Shown: positions 7,522 through 14,400 of the stretch, piece by piece
How positions within the stretch are numbered: position 1 is the stretch's first letter
Layout: each line of letters starts with the position of its first letter
Assembly (NCBI GenBank): GCA_017437925.1
Contig: JAFRWQ010000259.1
Span: 1 to 19,459 of the forward strand
Reading direction: 5' to 3'
Origin: Bacillota bacterium
GTDB lineage: Bacteria; Bacillota_A; Clostridia; Peptostreptococcales; Anaerovoracaceae
DNA length: 19,459 nucleotides
Program-made: the position numbers and the translations under genes
Notes under the pieces: generated by a model
Told to the model about the DNA's origin: nothing
The model's database searches: none
The model's input: the letters and a program-made list of their open reading frames with translations, nothing else

Positions 7522-7550
7522 TTCGCTTTCCCCCTTCTTTCATGTATAAT
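7522..7550 (+). promoter_or_regulatory. Putative sigma-A promoter of the deacetylase gene
   Basis: A perfect TATAAT (7545-7550) lies 37 bases before the deacetylase ATG. Seventeen bases upstream, TTCGCT (7522-7527) is only a weak match to TTGACA, so the -10 box carries most of the evidence. The stretch is pyrimidine-rich and stands out from the coding DNA around it. Confidence 0.5.
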
Positions 7551-7587
7551 GGACTGAGAAACGACCCCAAACGCCTGCGATAGAAAG

Positions 7588-8352
7588 ATGAAGACCCTGA
7601 GTATAAAGAAAATTCTGCTCATTGCCCTTGTTCTCCTGCTCCTCTTTGCCGCGGCCTTTTATTACTGGCTCACCCGCAGCCTTGACGGCACCCCGGTCCT
7701 GGCCTACCACGCCGTAGAGGACGTCCCATTTACCGAATCAGAGCATCTCTTCGTGACCCCGGCGGAGTTTGAGGACCAGATCAAGTGGCTGAAGCGTGCG
7801 GGCTACGAATTCGCCTTCGCCGATGACCCCGGCGCCTTTAAAAAGAGCCGCAGAGTGATAATAACCTTTGACGACGGCTACAAAGACAACCTTACCGAGG
7901 CCCTCCCCATACTTGAAAAATACGGAGCCAAGGCCACGGTCTTCGTGGCGACCAAAAACCTTGGGATGAACGAATATTTCCTCACCGAAGAAGAGCTTAA
8001 GACTCTCTCGGAAAGCCCCTGCATACGCATAGGCTCCCACACCGACGGCCACTACCTTTTGACCGGACTCTCAGACGTCGACAAGGAAAAGCAGCTCTCC
8101 CTGTCAAAGAAGAGGCTCGAAGAGATCACCGGAGGGCCGGTGGACGCCTTCTCATATCCCGGAGGCTACAGCGACGAAGCTTCAAAGACGCTGGCCCTCA
8201 AGTACTACAGCTTCTGCTACACCTATCCCGGGGCCAACTGGATAGTCACTTCCGGACGGGACAGAGGGGATCTTCCCCGCATCACCGTGGAAAGGGGGAC
8301 CTCCGGACTGAGGCTCCTTCTGATGCTCAAAAGGTCTCTTCCGGTCTCCTGA
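7588..8352 (+). CDS. Membrane-anchored polysaccharide deacetylase (carbohydrate esterase 4 family)
   Basis: The 254-residue enzyme would remove N-acetyl groups from a surface polysaccharide or peptidoglycan outside the cell. An N-terminal hydrophobic segment (about 9-27) without a lipobox Cys serves as signal anchor. The CE4 motifs are all present: TFDDG (93-97, Asp95 as likely base, Asp96 as metal ligand), HTDGH (151-155, the two metal-binding His) and FSYPGG (188-193). VLAYHAVED (37-45) before the NodB fold and the FSYP form of motif 3 resemble the IcaB/PgaB branch rather than PgdA, so poly-N-acetylglucosamine-type substrates are possible. The gene has its own -10 box and terminator, so it is probably a single transcript, not part of the Tad operon. 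The RBS is weak (GATAGAAAG). Substrate cannot be settled from sequence. Confidence 0.87.
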   Translation: MKTLSIKKILLIALVLLLLFAAAFYYWLTRSLDGTPVLAYHAVEDVPFTESEHLFVTPAEFEDQIKWLKRAGYEFAFADDPGAFKKSRRVIITFDDGYKDNLTEALPILEKYGAKATVFVATKNLGMNEYFLTEEELKTLSESPCIRIGSHTDGHYLLTGLSDVDKEKQLSLSKKRLEEITGGPVDAFSYPGGYSDEASKTLALKYYSFCYTYPGANWIVTSGRDRGDLPRITVERGTSGLRLLLMLKRSLPVS

Positions 8353-8376
8353 GAAAAGCTTATATCAATACGAAAG

Positions 8377-8405
8377 ACCGCGGGGCAGCCCGCGGTTTTG
8401 TTTTA
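8377..8405 (+). terminator. Intrinsic terminator after the deacetylase gene
   Basis: An 8-bp perfect stem (ACCGCGGG 8377-8384 with CCCGCGGT 8389-8396), four-base loop GCAG, is followed by TTTTGTTTT. It begins 24 bases after the stop codon. Confidence 0.88.
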
Positions 8406-8435
8406 ATTATAAACATTTGCGCCGCAAAAGGAAGA

Positions 8436-8457
8436 TTTGTCGTTATTGTGGGACAAA
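8436..8457. promoter_or_regulatory. Inverted repeat upstream of the symporter promoter (possible operator)
   Basis: TTTGTC (8436-8441) and GACAAA (8452-8457) form a perfect inverted repeat with a 10-base spacer, 25 bases before the -35 box of the symporter gene. The 22-bp span places the half-sites about two helical turns apart end to end, as expected for a dimeric regulator. No particular regulator is implied. Confidence 0.35.
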
Positions 8458-8482
8458 ATTGATAATTAATTACCATTCTTTC

Positions 8483-8511
8483 TTGTTTCAGCGCGGCGCA
8501 CCTTATATAAT
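8483..8511 (+). promoter_or_regulatory. Sigma-A promoter of the symporter gene
   Basis: TTGTTT (8483-8488) and TATAAT (8506-8511) are separated by 17 bases, 64 bases before the ATG, in an AT-rich intergenic region bounded upstream by a terminator. Confidence 0.7.
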
Positions 8512-8575
8512 ATAAAGAGACGGAGCTTTCCGCCTTTCGTTATTTTCAATTCATTTTAAGACAGGAGTGTGTCAA

Positions 8576-9808
8576 ATGAACACCACGAAATGGAGTCTGC
8601 CCAAGCAGATACTGGCCGCCCTCGTAGCGGGCATTGTGGTCGGCCTGGTATTCTACGCGGCAGGACTCGCCGACTTCACGGCAAACTATCTCAAACCCTT
8701 CGGTACCATCTTCGTCAACCTGCTCAAGTTCCTGGTCGTTCCCGTGGTCCTCTGCTCAATGATCGAGGGCATAGTCTCCATGGGCGACATGAAGAAGGTA
8801 GGTTCGGTCGGATGGAAGACCGTGGTCTACTTCCTCTGCACCACCGCCATCGCCTGCGTCATCGGTCTGGTGCTCGCCAACATCTTCAACTCGGCCGGGC
8901 TCTTCCCCGTGCTCTCCAACACCGACGGAGCCGAGTGGACCGGCAAGACCAGCCAGAAATTCATGGACACCCTGGTCGCCATGTTCCCCGACAACATGTG
9001 GAAGGCCTTCTCCAACTCCGATATGCTGCAGGTCATAGTGATAGCCCTTCTGCTGGGCGGCGGCATACTCTCCGCCGGAGAGAAGGGCAAGGTGTTTGAG
9101 GACTTCATCCACAGCGCCTATGCCGTCATCGACAGGGTCATGCTCTTCATCATCAAGCTGAGCCCCATCGCGGTCTTCGCCATGATGATCTGGGTGGTCG
9201 CGACCCAGGGACCCAAGATCCTGGGCTCCCTTGCCATGGTACTGCTCTGCGCCTACATCGCCTACGCGATCCACGCGATCTGCGTATACTCCATGGCGGT
9301 CAAGACCTTTGCCGGGATAAACCCCGTCACCTTCTTTAAGGGCGCGGCACCGGCCATGATCTTCGCCTTTACCTCGACCTCATCCGCCGCGACCCTGCCG
9401 GTCTCCAAAGAAAGCGCCGACCAGCTGGGTGCCCAGGATGACATCTCGGCCTTCGTACTGCCTCTCGGCGCCACCATCAACATGGACGGAACCGCCATCT
9501 ATCAGTGCGTTGCGACCATCTTCCTCGCCACCTGCGCAGGAATGCACCTGACCCTCTCCCAGATGGTGGTCATAGTCGTAACCGCGACCATCGCCTCCAT
9601 AGGAACCGCTGGTACCCCCGGCGCCGGCATGATCATGCTGGCCATGGTGCTCACCGCAATGGGCATAGACGTCAACATGATAATGATCATCTACGGCATC
9701 GACCGTCTCTTCGATATGGGACGTACCTGCCTCAACGTCACCGGCGACATCAGCTGCTCCCTCTGCGTTACCAAGTGGGAAGGCGGCAAGATCATTCCTC
9801 ACGAGTAG
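8576..9808 (+). CDS. DAACS-family sodium/proton:glutamate-aspartate or dicarboxylate symporter
   Basis: The 410-residue membrane protein belongs to the GltP/GltPh/DctA family of elevator-type symporters that take up acidic amino acids or C4-dicarboxylates using the sodium or proton gradient. Family hallmarks are visible: the serine-rich tip of hairpin 1 (STSSAATLP, 267-275), NMDGT (302-306), the Gly-rich tip of hairpin 2 (GTAGTPGAG, 343-351), and the last helix with DMGRTCLNVTGD (380-391). The Arg383 in this helix is the residue that binds the side-chain carboxylate in GltPh. This favours an acidic substrate over a neutral one. I start at ATG 8576 because CAGGAG is nine bases upstream; a GTG at 8567 overlaps that site. 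The gene stands alone between its own promoter and terminator. Choice between glutamate/aspartate and dicarboxylate is open. Confidence 0.92.
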   Translation: MNTTKWSLPKQILAALVAGIVVGLVFYAAGLADFTANYLKPFGTIFVNLLKFLVVPVVLCSMIEGIVSMGDMKKVGSVGWKTVVYFLCTTAIACVIGLVLANIFNSAGLFPVLSNTDGAEWTGKTSQKFMDTLVAMFPDNMWKAFSNSDMLQVIVIALLLGGGILSAGEKGKVFEDFIHSAYAVIDRVMLFIIKLSPIAVFAMMIWVVATQGPKILGSLAMVLLCAYIAYAIHAICVYSMAVKTFAGINPVTFFKGAAPAMIFAFTSTSSAATLPVSKESADQLGAQDDISAFVLPLGATINMDGTAIYQCVATIFLATCAGMHLTLSQMVVIVVTATIASIGTAGTPGAGMIMLAMVLTAMGIDVNMIMIIYGIDRLFDMGRTCLNVTGDISCSLCVTKWEGGKIIPHE

Positions 9809-9849
9809 GAAGAGATCCGGACACGCTTAAACAGCGATCCCGCAAATAC

Positions 9850-9884
9850 GGAGAGCCTGCGCAAACGGGCTCTCCTTTGTTTTG
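9850..9884 (+). terminator. Intrinsic terminator after the symporter gene
   Basis: GGAGAGCC (9850-9857) pairs with GGCTCTCC (9868-9875) across a 10-base loop and is followed by TTTGTTTTG. It lies 41 bases after the stop. Confidence 0.88.
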
Positions 9885-9935
9885 CTTATTATCGCGAAAG
9901 GTCCTGACGGGGAGTCAGTCGCCGCTCCCCCGCGC

Positions 9936-9969
9936 AAAACAAAAGCATGCGTTATATAACGCATGCTTT
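9936..9969 (-). terminator. Perfect 28-bp palindrome: terminator of the minus-strand operon, possibly bidirectional
   Basis: Positions 9942-9969 are a perfect palindrome with half-site AAAGCATGCGTTAT. Read on the minus strand the hairpin runs into TTTTGTTTTG, a good U-tract, and lies about 110 bases beyond the cofE-like stop. On the plus strand it is followed only by TTTG, and the symporter already has a terminator, so its main job is for the leftward operon. Confidence 0.75.
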
Positions 9970-9991
9970 GTATTCAAACCCCTGAAACTTC

Positions 9992-10069
9992 AAGGCTTTT
10001 CAGCCTTCAGCCGGTTTGATCCGTTCGGCTTTTGTCCGGCGCCGGACCTGCCCGCTCAGCTGCGGCAGG
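9992..10069 (-). other. 3' trailer with three hairpins after the cofE-like gene
   Basis: Between the cofE-like stop and the main terminator the minus-strand RNA can fold at 10047-10069 (CCTGCC with GGCAGG plus an inner GC stem), at 10034-10047 (a perfect 14-bp palindrome GTCCGGCGCCGGAC) and at 9992-10007 (AAGGCT, GAAA tetraloop, AGCCTT). None is followed by a U-tract, so they are not terminators. They may stabilise the transcript end. Confidence 0.4.
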
Positions 10070-10077
10070 CCCATGCA

Positions 10078-11271
10078 TTACTCGGTGGTGAAATTATCGA
10101 AGTAGCCCTGGATCCAGACTATGGGGGTGCCCTTGTCTCCGCTGCCCGAGGTCAGGTCGCAGAGGGAGCCCAGCAGGTCGGTGAGCCTTCTGGGGGTGGT
10201 GCCTTCAGAGGCCATCTTTCCCTTAAGATCCGCATCCTTCTTCTTTATGGCTTCGGAGATGGCGTTCTTCAGAGCTTCGCCCGAAAGGCCCGCGAATTCG
10301 TTGTCCGCCAGGTACTTCATCTTGAGCTCGTTGGGAAGGCCCTCGAGCCCTTCGGTGTAGGCGGGGGAGACCACGGGGTCTGCCAGCTCCCAGATCTTGC
10401 CCACGGGGTCCTTAAAGGCTCCGTCGCCGTATACCATGACCTCCACGTGCTTTCCTGTGGCTTCGTAGAGCTTCTTCGCTATACCCTCGACCACGGGCCC
10501 GCAGTCCCTTGGGAAAAGCTTTACCGACTCTTCGGTCGCCTTGTTGCTTCCCAAAAGCCCGTAATCCTCGTTGTAGCCGCTTCCGTTCACGGGGGACGAG
10601 AGTATGTCGTCAAGGCCCAGGACCTTTTCGGCTCCCGCCGCCTTAAGCAGCCTCTTGTTCCTCTCCCTGGTGTGGATGTCGCAGCAGATGACGTTCTTTG
10701 TGTGATCAAGTATCGCCCTGCAGTCGTTGGCCAGGATGATCTCGGCTTCGCAGCCCTGGGACCTGATGAGGTCCTTGTAATACTCTATGTAGTCGACTCC
10801 GGTGAAGCGGTGCTTCTCGTAGCCGAAGAGCTCCCTGAACTTCGCCTCGCTCAGTACGTCGGTGTAGGGATTGACCCCCGCTTCGTCGATCTTGTCCAGG
10901 CTGATCAGGTGATTGCCCACCTCGTCGGAGGGGTAGCTGAGCATCAGATATATCTTCTTCACGCCCCCGGCTATGCCCTTAAGGCACATGGCGAAGCGGT
11001 TGCGCGAAAGTATGGGGAAGATGAGCCCCACGGTGCCCCCGGGGAACTTGGCCTTTACGTCGGCCGCGATGTCGGCGATCCCCGCGTAGTTGCCCTGGGC
11101 CCTTGCGACCACCGATTCGGTGACTGCGACCACGTCCCTGTCCCTTACCTCGATGCCGTGGGCCTTTGAGGCTTTAAGCACGCAGTCGGCGACGATCGCG
11201 ACTATGTCGTCTCCCTCTCTTATGATGGGCGCCCTGACGCCCCTTGATACGGTTCCGATATATCTTTCCAT
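10078..11271 (-). CDS. CofE-like protein (coenzyme F420-0:glutamate ligase family) of uncertain role
   Basis: The 397-residue product matches, as I recall it, the long firmicute branch of the F420-0:gamma-glutamyl ligase family. Recognisable conserved stretches are IGTVSRGVRAPII near the N-terminus, DRDVVAVTESVVARAQGNYA (about 44-63), LMLSYPSDEVGNHL, TGVDYIEYY, and towards the end VMVYGDGAFKDPVGKIWELA and GTTPRRLTDLLGSLCDLTSG. The true CofE adds gamma-linked glutamates to F420-0 in archaea and actinobacteria. This host gives no sign of F420 genes here, and clostridia generally lack them, so the substrate is probably different. I start at ATG 11271, which has AAAGGAG six bases upstream and begins with the conserved ERYIGTVSRG. 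An upstream ATG at 11316 would add 15 non-conserved residues. It is last in the gdpP-to-cofE operon, 69 bases after the M23 gene. Confidence 0.85.
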   Translation of the reverse strand: MERYIGTVSRGVRAPIIREGDDIVAIVADCVLKASKAHGIEVRDRDVVAVTESVVARAQGNYAGIADIAADVKAKFPGGTVGLIFPILSRNRFAMCLKGIAGGVKKIYLMLSYPSDEVGNHLISLDKIDEAGVNPYTDVLSEAKFRELFGYEKHRFTGVDYIEYYKDLIRSQGCEAEIILANDCRAILDHTKNVICCDIHTRERNKRLLKAAGAEKVLGLDDILSSPVNGSGYNEDYGLLGSNKATEESVKLFPRDCGPVVEGIAKKLYEATGKHVEVMVYGDGAFKDPVGKIWELADPVVSPAYTEGLEGLPNELKMKYLADNEFAGLSGEALKNAISEAIKKKDADLKGKMASEGTTPRRLTDLLGSLCDLTSGSGDKGTPIVWIQGYFDNFTTE

Positions 11272-11307
11272 TGATGCTCCTTTCGGTGTTTGACCGTTAT
11301 CTTCAAG

Positions 11308-11321
11308 CCCGCTCATGCGGG
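11308..11321 (-). other. Small intercistronic hairpin before the cofE-like gene
   Basis: CCCGC and GCGGG form a five-pair stem with a four-base loop in the 69-base gap between the M23 gene and the cofE-like start. No U-tract follows on either strand, so it is not a terminator. It may slow exonucleases or mean nothing. Confidence 0.3.
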
Positions 11322-11340
11322 AAAACTGACTGTTTGCGCC

Positions 11341-13146
11341 CTACAAGTAATCCAGCGGGTTGTAGGGATCGCCCTTGTACCTGACCTCGAAGTGCAGGTG
11401 GGGGCCGGTGCTGTTGCCGGTGCTTCCCACCAGGGCTATGTTCTGGCCCTGATAGACCTCGTCGCCCTCGCTCACCAGCATCTCGCTGCAGTGGGCGTAG
11501 TAGGTCTGGTAGAAGCCTCCGTGATCGATTATGACCAGCTGTCCGTAGCCGCCCTTCCAGCCGGCGAAGGTGACGGTGCCGCCGTCGGCGGCGTAGATCT
11601 TGGTGCCCCAGGCCGCAGCGAAGTCGACGCCCGTATGCATCTTGCCCCAGCGCATGCCGAAGCGCGAGGTGATGGTGTAGGTGCGCATCGGGTAGGCGAA
11701 GGTCCCGGTCCCGGACCTTACGGGCACCTTCTTGGTACCCTTGTAGTAGACCTCGTCCACCGGCTCCTGCACCCTTTCGCTGGACACCAGATCCCTTGAG
11801 ATCTCGTCTCCGTTGCGCCTGGTGATGCGGACAATGTTCTCCTGCCTTCCGTACTGTCCGGCGCTGACCAGCTCGGTCTCGTCGGTGTACATGCTGCTGT
11901 TCTTGATGTAGCTGGTGCCGTAGTTGATGCTCTCGTAGTAGGTGTAAAGCTCGGTGGTGAGTATGGTGAGCTTGGGAGCGTCATCCGCCAGGGGGACGGT
12001 GTTGACGCTGCCGGTCTCAAGGTAGCGGCGGGCGGAAGCGGCGTTCCATATGTCTCCAAGGACCACGCTGACCTCGTTTACCTCAACGTTCTCTTCAAAG
12101 CTCACGTCCACGTACTCGGTGTCGAGGCGCCCCACCAGATAGTCGGTCTTGATGGTGTCGAGCATGGACCAGGCGCTTTCTTCATCTTCAAGGACCACGG
12201 TCTCGGCCCCGTCTATGACCACGGCGTAGGCCCTTACCTGTATGTCCTTCATGTAGGTGAGGGTATCCAGTATGTCGTCGGGGGAGTCGAGGTCCAGCTC
12301 AAAACCTATGAGCTTTTTAAACTCTATGTCCCTTTCGACGTCCAGGGATACGTTGGCTCCCGTCGCGGTGGAGAGCTTGTCGCCCAATACCTCGATGGTC
12401 TTGTAGACGTCCTCCTTGCTTCTTGCTATGCCTAAGGTCTTGCCGTAGTAGCTGTACTCGTAGCCCACGAGGGAGCTTACAAAGACAGCGGTCAGCATGC
12501 CCAGGCACACGAGGCTCGCGAAGACCTGGAAGACCGCCCTCTTGTGCATGTCTATCCAAAAGCGCAGCTCCCAGAACCAGTCCCAGATGAGCCAGAGGAA
12601 GCTCTTGAGGTAATAGGCCGCGGCTATGACCTGGTCGCATATGTACAGGAAGAAGTCCCAGCAGTCCCTGCCGAGCCCCGAGATGAAGTTCCAGAAGGTC
12701 TCGACGGCCCTGCTGAAGGCCCCGGTGATGGGGCTCGCGCAGTCGTTGATCACCGCCATGTAGGCTTCTCTCCGCTTTTCGTTGGTGATGAGCTCGTCCC
12801 CCGCCATGCGCTTTCTCACAGCGGCAAGGCTTTTTACCAGCCTGTAGGCTCTGCGGAAGAAGCCCTCGCCGTAGCGGCGGGTGCTCTTTCCCTGAAGGGA
12901 TGCCCTGGCTTTATAGGCCGTAAGGACCTCGCCGTCTTCAACGGCCAGGTTCCTCTGCCTTCTTCTCGCCAGCCTTTCCTCGCGGCGCTTTTCGGACTGG
13001 TTCCTTAAAGTCTCCTCAAGGCTGTCCTGGCCCATGAGCTCGCCCAGCTTTCTGCGGCTCTCCTTTGCCTGCTGGCGTATGTGCTGTTTTGCCTCTTTGT
13101 ATGCCTTTTCCTTATTGATCTTTTTTCCGTCTTTATCAGAAGACAT
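11341..13146 (-). CDS. Membrane-anchored M23 peptidase with G5 domain
   Basis: This 601-residue protein should be a zinc endopeptidase of the lysostaphin (M23) type that cuts peptidoglycan cross-bridges outside the cell. Order of parts: a long, highly basic cytoplasmic head (1-~130, KxxR-rich), an aromatic-rich region (about 150-200), a membrane span (204-228), an extracellular helical/strand region, a G5 domain (about 392-470, with the NYGTSYIKN and GQYGRQENIVRITRRNG features that mark G5), and the M23 domain (about 486-597). Zinc ligands and catalytic residues are intact: His504, Asp508, His552, His583 and His585 (HLHFEV). RBS GAAAGG lies five bases before the ATG, and the gap to the DnaD-like gene is 15 bases, so it is in the replication operon. 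A ~200-residue cytoplasmic portion is unusual for M23 proteins and may bind a cytoplasmic partner. Confidence 0.88.
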   Translation of the reverse strand: MSSDKDGKKINKEKAYKEAKQHIRQQAKESRRKLGELMGQDSLEETLRNQSEKRREERLARRRQRNLAVEDGEVLTAYKARASLQGKSTRRYGEGFFRRAYRLVKSLAAVRKRMAGDELITNEKRREAYMAVINDCASPITGAFSRAVETFWNFISGLGRDCWDFFLYICDQVIAAAYYLKSFLWLIWDWFWELRFWIDMHKRAVFQVFASLVCLGMLTAVFVSSLVGYEYSYYGKTLGIARSKEDVYKTIEVLGDKLSTATGANVSLDVERDIEFKKLIGFELDLDSPDDILDTLTYMKDIQVRAYAVVIDGAETVVLEDEESAWSMLDTIKTDYLVGRLDTEYVDVSFEENVEVNEVSVVLGDIWNAASARRYLETGSVNTVPLADDAPKLTILTTELYTYYESINYGTSYIKNSSMYTDETELVSAGQYGRQENIVRITRRNGDEISRDLVSSERVQEPVDEVYYKGTKKVPVRSGTGTFAYPMRTYTITSRFGMRWGKMHTGVDFAAAWGTKIYAADGGTVTFAGWKGGYGQLVIIDHGGFYQTYYAHCSEMLVSEGDEVYQGQNIALVGSTGNSTGPHLHFEVRYKGDPYNPLDYL

Positions 13147-13161
13147 CGGCGCCTTTCGGTA

Positions 13162-14394
13162 TCATTCAAGCAGTCCGCTTTGGACCAGGGCCAGCTTTTC
13201 GTCAAAGCAGGGGCAGCGGGAGTCGTCCTCCAAAAGCCCCGTATCCCTGCATCTGCTGCAGGTGTATATCCTGTCGACGGCGTTTTCGCTGTAGCCGGCC
13301 GCCTTAAGAAGGGAAGATCTCTCGTCGGTGAGCTCCTTGAGCTTTTTTCTCTGGGCTTCGGCCAGCTTTTCGCCTCCTGCGGTGAAAAGGGCCCTTGAGA
13401 GCCTGTAGCTCGCCTCCTTCATCTCGCCTTCGATCGCTTCGACTCTGGGGATCTCTTTGTATATGCGGGCCCTCTGCTCGCTGGTCTTTTTCTCGTTTTC
13501 TTCTCTGTCTTTTTTATACAGCTCCATGACCCGGGCTATGAGGTCGGTCTTTGAGGCGGCCTTTTGGGGCTTTTTCGCCTCTTCGCTCCAGCCTCTCAGC
13601 ACCGAATCCACGTATTTTATGTTGGGATTGGAGATGCTGACGGTCTTTGCGCAGGCTTCCAGTATCTTTTCGGCTGAAAAGCCCAGCTCGTCGGTCCAGC
13701 TGTCCATGAGTCTTTTCTGCTCCAGGGTGGGATTGTATTTAAAGCCAAGGGCTCTGAAGACCTTGCGGTAGAGCTCGTAGTGGCGGTCCATGTCGGATAG
13801 GTATTCGCGCACGTCCTCTTCGGTGGAAAGACCCATGGCCTTCCAGTCTTTTAAGATCTTGCCCACGTAGCGGCAGGCCGTGCTTCTGCCCTTTTCGCGG
13901 CTGTAGTCGTAGCCCGCCATTATGAAGGAGGGGCTCATGCCGTAGCTTAGGACCCAGGTCCCTATCTCTTCTATGTCCTGGGCCGAGAGCAGGGACCCGG
14001 TCAGGGTCTCTATGGAAGAATAGAGCTTCTTTGCCTCGGCGTCGCCCAGGATCCTCGCTTTAGGTTCTTCGGACGCTGCCTCGGGAAGGCCGAAGGCCTG
14101 CTCCCTTATGCTGACGAACTCCAGCTCAACTCCTTCGCTTCCCATGCGGCGTATAAGAAGGCCCTCGTCCTCCCAGTAGCGCCAGCAGTCGGTGAGTTCG
14201 GATGGGCTCAGCCCCAGGCTCCTCGCCAGGACGGCGTCGTCCGCGGACTGGCCCATGCGGGCGTACATCAGGCCCATCAGGTAGGCCTTGACGCAGTTCT
14301 CGGGGGCCTTGGGCATGTACTCCGAAATGAATATGTTTTCGACGTCGGTGTCGAAAAGTATGTACTGGGATATGCTCCTCTTGGTAAAATTCAT
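13162..14394 (-). CDS. DnaD-family primosomal protein with an appended DnaC/DnaI-type N-terminal zinc domain
   Basis: The 410-residue protein should help load the replicative helicase at the origin or at restart sites. An N-terminal winged-helix-like region (about 25-95) is followed by two DnaD/DnaB_2-type helical modules (about 120-185 and 205-270; the second ends NIKYVDSVLRGW, close to the YxxxIL.W motif of the family). The last ~120 residues differ: a charged coiled-coil-like stretch, RIYKEIPRVEAIE (310-322), LLKAAGYS, then a zinc-type cluster Cys379, Cys382, Cys394, Cys396 (CSRCRDTG...CPCF). From memory this is the layout of the N-terminal domain of clostridial DnaC-like ATP-binding helicase loaders, just before their AAA+ domain. 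Here the frame stops after LVQSGLLE and an unrelated gene follows. The start lacks a clear RBS and lies six bases after dnaB, so translation is probably coupled. Confidence 0.82.
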   Translation of the reverse strand: MNFTKRSISQYILFDTDVENIFISEYMPKAPENCVKAYLMGLMYARMGQSADDAVLARSLGLSPSELTDCWRYWEDEGLLIRRMGSEGVELEFVSIREQAFGLPEAASEEPKARILGDAEAKKLYSSIETLTGSLLSAQDIEEIGTWVLSYGMSPSFIMAGYDYSREKGRSTACRYVGKILKDWKAMGLSTEEDVREYLSDMDRHYELYRKVFRALGFKYNPTLEQKRLMDSWTDELGFSAEKILEACAKTVSISNPNIKYVDSVLRGWSEEAKKPQKAASKTDLIARVMELYKKDREENEKKTSEQRARIYKEIPRVEAIEGEMKEASYRLSRALFTAGGEKLAEAQRKKLKELTDERSSLLKAAGYSENAVDRIYTCSRCRDTGLLEDDSRCPCFDEKLALVQSGLLE

Positions 14395-14400
14395 CGCTTT

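Noticed and set aside
8567..8575. GTG start three codons before the symporter ATG
   Set aside because: It overlaps the CAGGAG ribosome binding site that serves ATG 8576.
9909..9930. GGGGAG/CTCCCC hairpin between the two terminators at the convergence
   Set aside because: The stem is only six pairs and no U-tract follows on either strand. It also lies outside the transcripts if the neighbouring terminators work.
9505..11169. Long open frame (554 codons) on the plus strand over the symporter end and opposite the cofE-like gene
   Set aside because: It is a shadow caused by GC-rich third positions of the genes beneath it. It runs through two terminators and has no RBS or recognisable protein.
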